Positions 1-4,860 of a DNA stretch of 11,301 bases are shown here, one piece after another. Numbering within the stretch: the first letter of the stretch is position 1; each line of letters starts with the position of its first letter. The stretch is from UBA668 sp049424465 (GTDB lineage: Bacteria; Actinomycetota; Acidimicrobiia; Acidimicrobiales; Ilumatobacteraceae), in NCBI GenBank assembly GCA_049424465.1, contig JBMSSR010000083.1, positions 1 to 11,301 on the forward strand, in the 5' to 3' direction. The translations under genes were made by a program, and so were the position numbers. The notes beneath the pieces were generated by a model, which had not been told where the DNA came from, ran no database searches, and worked only from the letters and a program-made list of their open reading frames with translations.

Positions 1-31
1 GGGCGACGAGCAGCACGAGCTTCTTCCACAT
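1..31 (-). CDS. 5' end of a leftward gene, product unknown (partial)
   Basis: An ATG at 31-29 read leftward opens a frame giving MWKKLVLLVA before the window ends. The Trp-Lys-Lys start followed by a run of Leu/Val/Ala looks like the beginning of a signal peptide or single membrane anchor. A TACGCT hexamer lies 7 nt upstream of the ATG, so the transcript could begin at or next to the start codon, as seems to happen for several other genes here. Only ten codons are visible and the family cannot be named. It could also be a chance frame; the hydrophobic N-terminus together with the -10-like element is what supports it. Confidence 0.45.
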   Translation of the reverse strand, partial: MWKKLVLLVA

Positions 32-38
32 GCGTCGC

Positions 39-44
39 AGCGTA
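39..44 (-). promoter_or_regulatory. -10-like hexamer for the leftward partial gene
   Basis: Read leftward the sequence is TACGCT, which fits the actinobacterial TAnnnT -10 pattern. It is followed by 7 nt and then the ATG at 31-29, a spacing expected for a leaderless mRNA. No convincing -35 hexamer is seen 16-19 nt further upstream. Confidence 0.35.
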
Positions 45-77
45 CCGCCGTGCCGTCCGGCCGATCACGGCGTCTCG

Positions 78-108
78 GTGACGGCTCGAGCCGTCGTCCG
101 GCTACCCT
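78..108 (+). promoter_or_regulatory. Putative selC promoter
   Basis: TACCCT at 103-108 is a TAnnnT -10 element ending 7 nt before the mature 5' end of the selenocysteine tRNA at 116, so transcription may start at or very near the tRNA's first base. GTGACG at 78-83 could serve as -35 (4 of 6 matches to TTGACA), although the 19-nt spacer is long. A perfect palindrome occupies most of the spacer. Confidence 0.4.
80..95. repeat. 16-bp perfect palindrome upstream of selC
   Basis: GACGGCTCGAGCCGTC is identical to its own reverse complement. It lies between the candidate -35 and -10 of selC and upstream of the divergent partial gene, which is where a dimeric repressor or activator would bind. As RNA it has no loop, so a DNA operator is a better reading than a terminator. 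No regulator family could be assigned. Confidence 0.4.
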
Positions 109-115
109 CGTCGTC

Positions 116-211
116 GGAGGTGTCCGCACGCCTGGTGGGTGCCGCCGCCTTCAACGCGGTTGGGACAGGAGACCCCTGTCCGGCGGGTTCGATTCCCGTC
201 CACCTCCGCCA
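116..211 (+). tRNA. selC: Selenocysteine tRNA, tRNA-Sec(UCA)
   Basis: This 96-nt gene specifies the tRNA that SerRS charges with serine, SelA converts to selenocysteinyl-tRNA, and SelB delivers to in-frame UGA codons. The 5' strand GGAGGTG pairs with CACCTCC at 201-207. The anticodon stem 144-148/156-160 closes the loop CTTCAAC with anticodon TCA at 151-153. The long variable arm has 7 base pairs (163-169 with 175-181). The T loop is TTCGATT at 188-194, the discriminator is G208, and CCA at 209-211 is encoded. The length, UCA anticodon and long variable arm separate it from tRNA-Ser and tRNA-Leu. The eighth acceptor pair of bacterial tRNA-Sec would be T123 with C200, a mismatch, whereas G182-C200 can extend the T stem. 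The D stem 126-131/137-142 has one G-G mismatch or a bulge. A weak hairpin (CGCC, CGTG loop, GGCG, 215-226) follows and could end transcription. No sel genes lie nearby. Confidence 0.95.
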
Positions 212-234
212 TCACGCCCGTGGGCGCGACGGCG

Positions 235-1563
235 TCAGCGGCGCAGGGGCTCGGGGATCATGTCGCCGTGGGCGTCGAGCAACTCGTCGACCATCCGCCA
301 GATCGTGTCGAGGTCGAGTTCGGCAGCCGTGTGCGGGTCGAGCATCGCCGCGTGGTACACGTGCTCGCGGTTGCCGGTGACGAGGGCCTCGACGGTGAGT
401 GCCTGCACGTTGATGTTCGTCTGCATCAGCGCCGCGAGGTGCGGTGGGAGCGGACCGACGGTGGTGGGTTGCACGCCGTTTCGGTCGACGACACACGGCA
501 CCTCGACGCAGCAGCCCTGCGGCAGGTTGTCGATGAGACCGCGGTTGGGCACGTTGCCGTACACGACACGCGGCGTGCCGGTCTCGACCGAGTGGATGAT
601 GCCCGAGCCGTACTCGGCGCTCCGGCGCACCGTGATCGGTCGGTCGTCGTGCTCGAGCCGGTCGCGCAGTGCCTCCCATCCGGCGATCTGCTCCTCGCAG
701 CGACGCGGGTATTCGTCGAGGGGGATGTCGAACTGCTCGATCAGATCAGGGCGGTCGCGCTTGATGAACCACGGTGCGTACTCGCTGAAGTGCTCGCTCG
801 ACTCGGTGACGAAGTACCCCGTGCGGCGGAACATCTCGTAGCGCACACGGTCGGCCATCGTGATCGAGCCCATCGGCCGGCGCGGGTCGGCGGCCGAGGC
901 GGCCAGCTCGGCGAGCCGTGGCGTCAGGTCGACGCCCCGGTGCTCGAGGCGCAGGTAGAAGGCCATGTGGTTGATGCCGGCCGCCCGGTAGACGATCTCG
1001 TCCTCGGGGATGCCGAGGTCCTCGCACAGCTGGTGGGCCGTGCCCTGCACGCTGTGGCACAGCCCGACGGTGGCGATGCTCGTCATGCGGCTCATCGCCC
1101 AGCAGTTCATCGCCATCGGGTTGACATAGTTGAGGTGCAGGACATCGGGGCACACGTCCTCCATGTCGCGGCACATCGACGCCATCACCGGAACCGTTCG
1201 CAGGGCGCGCATGATGCCGCCGATGCCGAGCGTGTCCGCGATCGTCTGGCGCAGGCCGTACGTCGCAGGGATCTCGAAGTCGATCACCGTGCTGGGCCGA
1301 TAGCCGCCCACCTGGAACATGCTGATCGCGTAGTCGGCGCCCGCCAGGGCCCGACGGCGGTCGGTGGTCGCGTTGATGCTCGGCGTCACGCCGAGGGCGG
1401 CAGCGATGCGGTGCGCCACGGTCTCGCTCGTGCGAAGTCTCGTTGCGTCGATGTCGTACAGCACGATGTCGCTGGACGCGAGTTCGGGGAACGAGAGGAT
1501 GTCGCCGAGCAGGTTGCGTGCGAAGACGGTGCTGCCGGCGCCGATGAGGACGATGCGTGCCAC
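235..1563 (-). CDS. GH4 glycosidase, alpha-galactosidase (MelA-like) type
   Basis: A cytosolic glycoside hydrolase of family 4, 442 aa, the normal length. Family members use NAD+ and a divalent metal (usually Mn2+) in a redox-assisted cleavage of alpha-glycosides. The Rossmann motif GAGS is at residues 8-11 near the N-terminus, followed by the acidic end of beta-2 (LYDID, 35-39). NYVNPM is at 145-150. The expected metal ligands are Cys169 in CHSV and His199 in GINHMAF. TESSEHFSEY lies at 253-262, and Tyr262 is a candidate catalytic base by family analogy. The CHSV variant is the one associated with alpha-galactosidases rather than alpha-glucosidases (CHEV) or phospho-glycosidases. There is no signal peptide, so the substrate must be imported. 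The start is GTG at 1563, with TACCGT 7 nt upstream and no clear Shine-Dalgarno, suggesting a leaderless mRNA. The gene is convergent with selC and divergent from the membrane protein at 1619. The family is near certain; the exact sugar is not. Confidence 0.93.
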   Translation of the reverse strand: MARIVLIGAGSTVFARNLLGDILSFPELASSDIVLYDIDATRLRTSETVAHRIAAALGVTPSINATTDRRRALAGADYAISMFQVGGYRPSTVIDFEIPATYGLRQTIADTLGIGGIMRALRTVPVMASMCRDMEDVCPDVLHLNYVNPMAMNCWAMSRMTSIATVGLCHSVQGTAHQLCEDLGIPEDEIVYRAAGINHMAFYLRLEHRGVDLTPRLAELAASAADPRRPMGSITMADRVRYEMFRRTGYFVTESSEHFSEYAPWFIKRDRPDLIEQFDIPLDEYPRRCEEQIAGWEALRDRLEHDDRPITVRRSAEYGSGIIHSVETGTPRVVYGNVPNRGLIDNLPQGCCVEVPCVVDRNGVQPTTVGPLPPHLAALMQTNINVQALTVEALVTGNREHVYHAAMLDPHTAAELDLDTIWRMVDELLDAHGDMIPEPLRR

Positions 1564-1564
1564 G

Positions 1565-1590
1565 CCGCTGACGGTAGCGACCGCTGACGG
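1565..1590. repeat. 10-bp direct repeat between two divergent genes
   Basis: CCGCTGACGG occurs at 1565-1574 and again at 1581-1590, 16 bp start to start. The first copy overlaps the -10 element of the leftward glycosidase gene and the second covers the -35 of the rightward membrane-protein gene. The placement suits a shared operator. A 9-of-10 match lies at 6524-6533 on the other strand, close to the start of another gene. Related 8-9-bp matches also occur at CGC-TGA gene ends, so the core is not unique. Confidence 0.35.
1571..1576 (-). promoter_or_regulatory. -10-like hexamer of the GH4 gene
   Basis: Read leftward it is TACCGT, a TAnnnT element, followed by 7 nt and then the GTG start at 1563-1561. 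The spacing would place the first transcribed base at or within a base or two of the start codon. There is no good -35 hexamer 17 nt further up, so the promoter may depend on an activator or an extended element. Confidence 0.4.
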
Positions 1591-1612
1591 GCGCGAATGG
1601 CCGTGCTACAAC
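1584..1612 (+). promoter_or_regulatory. Putative -35/-10 promoter of the membrane-protein gene
   Basis: CTGACG at 1584-1589 (4 of 6 matches to TTGACA) and TACAAC at 1607-1612 (4 of 6 to TATAAT) are separated by exactly 17 nt. The GTG at 1619 begins 6 nt after the -10, so the mRNA would be leaderless. This spacing is the main reason for choosing that start codon. Confidence 0.45.
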
Positions 1613-1618
1613 GAGGTC

Positions 1619-3247
1619 GTGGTCGAGGGGGGTCGCCAGCCGGGTCGATGGCATTCGGCACGTCAGCGGTGGCGCGCATTGGGCGCGTGGTGGGCTGTGG
1701 TCGTCGTGCCGACGCTCTTCACGCTCGGCATGGTGCGCGCGAGGCCGCACCGCCTCTACGACACGGTCGACGGCAACCTGGTGGCCGGCATCGTGCACAA
1801 CGTCCGCTGCTGCGGCTCGTTGACCTCGCCGACCGACCAGTACTGGCTGCGCCTCGATGTCGCGACGACGTATCTGCGGCTGCCCCGGGTCCCGGTGGCC
1901 GATCTCGGTCCGCTGTACCCGCTGCTCGTTGCGCTCGTGCCGCTGCCGGTGGACCGTGCGATGTGGGTCGTCAACGCGCTGTCCGGCGCGGCTGCGCTCG
2001 TCCTGCTCGCCATGGTGGTGCGCCGCGTGACCGACTCGTGGGCAGCAGGTGTTGCGGCACAGGTGGTCATGGTCGTCGGCCCGACGCAGCACACCGTGTT
2101 CGGCACTGTCACCTGGTCGAACTTGGTCGGCACGACGGTGTACGACGTGACCGCGGTCGCGCTGCTGCTCGGGGCGGTCGCGGCGTCGACGTCGACCGGC
2201 CGAGTGTCCCGGTGGGCGGCCGCACTGCTCTTCGCGGCGGCATGCGCGGTGAAGCCGTCGTTCGTCGTGGCGCTCGTCGTGCTCGCGGTGTGGCGCGTGA
2301 TCGAGGTGATGCTGCGCCGGGGAGCGAGGTCGGACACGGTCCCCGTGGTGAGTGCCGCCTCGGCAGTGCTGGCGTGGCAGTTCGCGCTCGTGCCGCTGCT
2401 GTTCGGCTCGGCACCGAAGGCGCTGGCCTGGCACCCGATCCGCGACATGGGCTTCTTCGAGGCGCTGCTGGGCTGGGTGCGACTCGACGGCGTGGTGCGC
2501 GCCTCGCACGCGGCCGGCCTGGTGCTCGGGGGGCTCTGTCTCGCCGTCGTAGCCGTCCTCGCGGTGCGTCGGTCGACCGAGCGCTCGACGGCACTCCTTG
2601 CGCTCGTGCTCGTCGCAGGTGCGGCAAGCGTGGTGATCGGTCGGTTCGTGTTCGATGCCGAGGTGGTGCTGCGTGACGAGCGGCAACTGCTGCTGGTGCG
2701 CGTTGCCGCCATGGCGCTGCTGGTCATCGGCGCGCACCGAGTCGTATGCCGGTGGGCCACGGGGCCGACGTCGGCTGGCCGCATCACGCTCGTGGTTGCA
2801 CTCCTCGTGGCCGTGAGCGTGGGAACCCGCCCATGGTTCGTGGCCCTCCCGGACCGGGGGCTGCCGCCGTTGGTGGCGGACGAACTGGCATCGCACCCCG
2901 ATGCCGTGGTGATGTCGAACGCTCCGACCACGCTGTACCGCCAGACCGCGGTATCTGCGCTCACGATGCTGCAGCCGCGCGAGCCGACGACGCTCCGCCC
3001 GGTCTACGTCGCCGGCGAACTGGGGTCGTTGGCCCGGTCGATGCGTGACGATGGTCGGTCGCTCGTGCTCGACGTCGTGTACGACGACTACTACCTCGCC
3101 GTCGTCGACCCGACATGGTTTGCGTGCGCGACGCTCGTCGACCGTCGTACCGCAGCGGGCGTCGAGGTGTCGCTCGTCGCCCTCACCACGTGTGCCGACC
3201 AGTCGACGGTGGTACCGGTGACGGGTACGCCGGTCGACGTGCCCTGA
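1619..3247 (+). CDS. Polytopic membrane protein, possible GT-C-like glycosyltransferase
   Basis: A 542-aa integral membrane protein with about ten hydrophobic segments (roughly residues 22-42, 97-136, 143-160, 168-190, 198-231, 243-264, 298-316, 325-341, 360-375 and 388-403). A polar C-terminal domain of about 135 residues (405-542) probably faces the outside. After the first membrane segment is an acidic loop, YDTVDGN at 47-53, in the position where GT-C lipid-phosphate-sugar glycosyltransferases carry their metal-binding acidic pair; this is the basis for the tentative class. The frame is open back to 1364, but that part lies over the start of the divergent glycosidase gene and is not membrane-like. 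GTG at 1619 sits one leaderless spacing from a -10 element. Cys64-Cys65 follow the acidic loop. It could equally be an uncharacterised membrane protein of another kind; no signature fixes a substrate. Confidence 0.75.
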   Translation: MVEGGRQPGRWHSARQRWRALGAWWAVVVVPTLFTLGMVRARPHRLYDTVDGNLVAGIVHNVRCCGSLTSPTDQYWLRLDVATTYLRLPRVPVADLGPLYPLLVALVPLPVDRAMWVVNALSGAAALVLLAMVVRRVTDSWAAGVAAQVVMVVGPTQHTVFGTVTWSNLVGTTVYDVTAVALLLGAVAASTSTGRVSRWAAALLFAAACAVKPSFVVALVVLAVWRVIEVMLRRGARSDTVPVVSAASAVLAWQFALVPLLFGSAPKALAWHPIRDMGFFEALLGWVRLDGVVRASHAAGLVLGGLCLAVVAVLAVRRSTERSTALLALVLVAGAASVVIGRFVFDAEVVLRDERQLLLVRVAAMALLVIGAHRVVCRWATGPTSAGRITLVVALLVAVSVGTRPWFVALPDRGLPPLVADELASHPDAVVMSNAPTTLYRQTAVSALTMLQPREPTTLRPVYVAGELGSLARSMRDDGRSLVLDVVYDDYYLAVVDPTWFACATLVDRRTAAGVEVSLVALTTCADQSTVVPVTGTPVDVP

Positions 3248-3256
3248 ACCTGACGG

Positions 3257-3700
3257 TCAGCGGTCGGCGCGAGCGCCGTCCCGGTAGTGCAGCTCGTGGC
3301 GCAGCGACCCGTCACTGCGCCACTTGCGGATGGCAGCGGTGCCGTCTCTGGCGTCATTGCGACGTCCACCCGAGTAGCGCTCCTCGTAGTGCAGTGTCCC
3401 GTCCGCGAAGAAGCCGCGCACGGCGGCGGACGTGGGCGACGGGTCGTGCAGTTCGCCCTCTCGGTAGAAGAGCTCGTACTTCAGTCGACCGTCAGGTCGG
3501 AACCTGCGGTACGCCGGGTGCGTGCGACCGGGATTGTTCAGCCTGCCGTCGGCGTACCACGCCACGTAGGCCACCACGCCGTGCTCGAACCGCTTGACGC
3601 GACCGGTGAAGCCGGCAGGAATCTGCGCCTCGTCGTCGACCTCGATGGTGGTGACCACCTTGAACGACATCGACATCGGCATCAGGTCGATGAGATCCAT
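3257..3700 (-). CDS. Small protein with 30-residue MORN-like/YwqK-like repeats
   Basis: A 147-aa soluble protein whose second half is built of a regular 30-residue repeat. Two full units span residues 68-97 and 98-127. A third is cut at 128-147, and a short leading unit at about 49-67 lacks the central hairpin. Each unit has the core DG-x-L near its start (D70-G71, D100-G101, D130-G131), then Glu and Tyr in a YExxY-like strand, then a basic or acidic turn, ending in A-V/I-R-x-F/W. This matches the general look of MORN-type and YwqK-type antitoxin repeats, which fold as extended beta hairpins. No catalytic residues, signal peptide or membrane segment are seen. A clear Shine-Dalgarno supports the ATG at 3700. 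It lies 51 nt downstream of the sigma-factor stop on the same strand, behind a hairpin, and is convergent with the membrane-protein gene, whose stop is 9 nt away. Function is unknown. Confidence 0.8.
   Translation of the reverse strand: MDLIDLMPMSMSFKVVTTIEVDDEAQIPAGFTGRVKRFEHGVVAYVAWYADGRLNNPGRTHPAYRRFRPDGRLKYELFYREGELHDPSPTSAAVRGFFADGTLHYEERYSGGRRNDARDGTAAIRKWRSDGSLRHELHYRDGARADR
3265..3278 (+). terminator. Candidate hairpin terminator after the membrane-protein gene
   Basis: CGGCG, loop CGAG, CGCCG forms a stable five-pair GC stem 17 nt past the TGA at 3245-3247. It has no T run and lies inside the 3' end of the oppositely oriented repeat-protein gene, so it may be only a codon-level coincidence. 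Confidence 0.25.
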
Positions 3701-3705
3701 CGCGG

Positions 3706-3711
3706 CTCCTC
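3706..3711 (-). promoter_or_regulatory. Shine-Dalgarno of the repeat-protein gene
   Basis: Read leftward GAGGAG lies 5 nt before the ATG at 3700-3698. It is among the clearest ribosome binding sites in the window. It fixes the start and argues that this gene is translated independently of the upstream sigma factor. Confidence 0.7.
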
Positions 3712-3726
3712 GGCGAGGGATGGGGA

Positions 3727-3747
3727 GTGCCGGTGCAGCACCGGCAC
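3727..3747 (-). terminator. Hairpin between the sigma-factor and repeat-protein genes
   Basis: GTGCCGGTG and CACCGGCAC form a perfect 9-bp stem around a 3-nt loop (CAG on the + strand, CTG as transcribed leftward). It begins 4 nt after the sigma-factor stop codon. There is no following T tract, which is common for high-GC actinobacterial hairpins. It could terminate or attenuate the sigma transcript, or protect its 3' end while some transcription continues into the next gene. Confidence 0.45.
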
Positions 3748-3751
3748 CGGG

Positions 3752-4687
3752 TCAGACGGCGAGCAGGTCGCGCGCGCCCGTGTCGGACGAAGGGTGGCGC
3801 AGCTTGCTCATGGCACGCGCCTCGATCTGGCGGATGCGCTCGCGGGTGAGGTTGAAGTGCTCGCCGACTTCCTCGAGCGTGCGCGGCTCGCCACGGTCGA
3901 GGCCGAACCGGAGCTTGAGGATCTCGCGCTCGCGCTCGTCGAGCGGGGCGAGCAGCCGCGCGATCTCCTCGGGCAGCAGCGCGGTGGCTGCGACCTCGAA
4001 CGGGCTCTCGGCACTGCGGTCCTCGACCACGTCACCCAGCTCGGCGTCGCCGTCCTCGCGCAGCGGCTCGCTGAGCGAGAGCGGCTCGGCGGCGAAGCGC
4101 AGCGCCTCGGTGACCTTGTCCTCGGGCATCTCGACTTCCTTGGCCAGCTCGCTGAGCGTGGCGGGACGACCGAGCTTGAGCTCGAGTCGGCTGCGCGCCT
4201 TCTGCAGGCGGGCGAGCGTGTCACCGGCGTGCACTGGCAGGCGGATCGTGCGGCCCGTGTTGGCGATGCCGCGGGTGATCGCCTGGCGGATCCACCACGT
4301 GGCGTAGGTGGAGAACTTGAAGCCCTTGCGCCAGTCGAACTTCTCGACGGCGTGCATGAGGCCGAGGTTGCCCTCCTGGATGAGGTCGAGCAGCGGCAGG
4401 CCAGATGCCTGGTACTTCTTGGCGATACTGACCACGAGTCGCAGGTTGCTCTGCACGAACGCCCGCTCGGCCTCTTCGCCGTCGCGCTGGGCACGGCGGA
4501 GCTCGCGCTTCTTGGCGGGCGTCAGGCCGGTGGCGGCGGCGAGCTCGGCGGCGGCGGTCTTGCCGTCCTCGATCTGCTTTGCGAGGCGAACCTCGTCGTC
4601 CTTGGTCAGCAGCGTGTACTGACCGATGTCTGTGAGATACAGGCGGACGAGATCTTCCTCGTCGCGTTCCACACGATCTTTCGCCAC
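3752..4687 (-). CDS. Sigma-70 family RNA polymerase sigma factor (group 1/2 type, no region 1.1)
   Basis: A 311-aa sigma factor that binds core RNA polymerase and directs it to -10/-35 promoters. Region 1.2 spans about residues 11-43. Region 2 runs from about 76 to 147 and includes the core-binding and melting block DLIQEGNLGLMHAVEKF (101-117) and the -10 recognition helix STYATWWIRQAITR (126-139), which is of housekeeping type. Region 3 spans about 148-235. Region 4 ends with a helix-turn-helix, RTLEEVGEHFNLTRERIRQI (269-288), for -35 contact. Region 1.1 and the long acidic insertion of principal sigma factors are missing, so it resembles SigB/HrdA-like group 2 factors. It could still be the principal factor of a lineage with short sigmas. 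The GTG start at 4687 has AAGGAG 4 nt upstream. A -35/-10 pair lies 45-73 nt upstream. Family certain; rank and regulon unknown. Confidence 0.95.
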   Translation of the reverse strand: MAKDRVERDEEDLVRLYLTDIGQYTLLTKDDEVRLAKQIEDGKTAAAELAAATGLTPAKKRELRRAQRDGEEAERAFVQSNLRLVVSIAKKYQASGLPLLDLIQEGNLGLMHAVEKFDWRKGFKFSTYATWWIRQAITRGIANTGRTIRLPVHAGDTLARLQKARSRLELKLGRPATLSELAKEVEMPEDKVTEALRFAAEPLSLSEPLREDGDAELGDVVEDRSAESPFEVAATALLPEEIARLLAPLDEREREILKLRFGLDRGEPRTLEEVGEHFNLTRERIRQIEARAMSKLRHPSSDTGARDLLAV

Positions 4688-4691
4688 GTCT

Positions 4692-4697
4692 CTCCTT
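4692..4697 (-). promoter_or_regulatory. Shine-Dalgarno of the sigma-factor gene
   Basis: Read leftward AAGGAG lies 4 nt before the GTG at 4687-4685. It supports the GTG as start, and this gene has a leader, unlike the leaderless candidates elsewhere in the window. Confidence 0.65.
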
Positions 4698-4731
4698 GGA
4701 AACTCACCGGAAGGGCCAGGGCGACACCCCG

Positions 4732-4760
4732 AGATTCGGTCACGATATCCACCGCGTCAA
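4732..4760 (-). promoter_or_regulatory. -35/-10 promoter of the sigma-factor gene
   Basis: Read leftward the pair is TTGACG (4760-4755, 5 of 6 to consensus), a 17-nt spacer, and GAATCT (4737-4732; it keeps the A at -11 and the T at -7). Transcription would begin near 4725 and give a leader of about 38 nt containing the Shine-Dalgarno. It is the best vegetative-type promoter seen in the window. Confidence 0.6.
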
Positions 4761-4815
4761 GGGTCACCACACGCTGGCGACAGATTCGTCCGACCCAGCC
4801 CAGACAGTGTGTGGA

Positions 4816-4834
4816 ACCGGCGGAATGTGCCGGT
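4816..4834 (-). terminator. Candidate hairpin terminator of the hydrolase operon
   Basis: ACCGGC and GCCGGT form a 6-bp stem around a 7-nt loop, 27 nt beyond the TAG stop of the hydrolase gene, in the gap before the sigma promoter. No T run follows. Several further CCGG words nearby allow alternative pairings. Confidence 0.3.
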
Positions 4835-4860
4835 CGGCCACGCCGGCTCGTCCGGTGTGG

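Noticed and set aside
116..237. selC as an integration site for a mobile element
   Set aside because: There is no integrase, no duplicated tRNA 3' end downstream, and the adjacent GH4 gene has codon use like its neighbours.
212..237. UGA at the end of the GH4 gene as a selenocysteine codon
   Set aside because: GH4 proteins normally end at about this length, and readthrough would run into the tRNA gene on the opposite strand with no conserved sequence.
139..1587. A 482-codon open frame antisense to the GH4 gene
   Set aside because: Its translation is rich in Arg, His, Asp and Val with no family motif, and the opposite strand encodes a full GH4 protein. In high-GC genes the antisense frame in register with G/C third positions stays open.
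1364..1618. N-terminal extension of the membrane-protein gene
   Set aside because: The frame is open, but the segment overlaps the divergent GH4 coding start, is not membrane-like, and a promoter plus GTG at 1619 explains the start.
746..2896. A 716-codon leftward open frame across the GH4 and membrane-protein genes
   Set aside because: It is Arg/His-dominated, spans a divergent promoter region, and lies over two well-supported genes.
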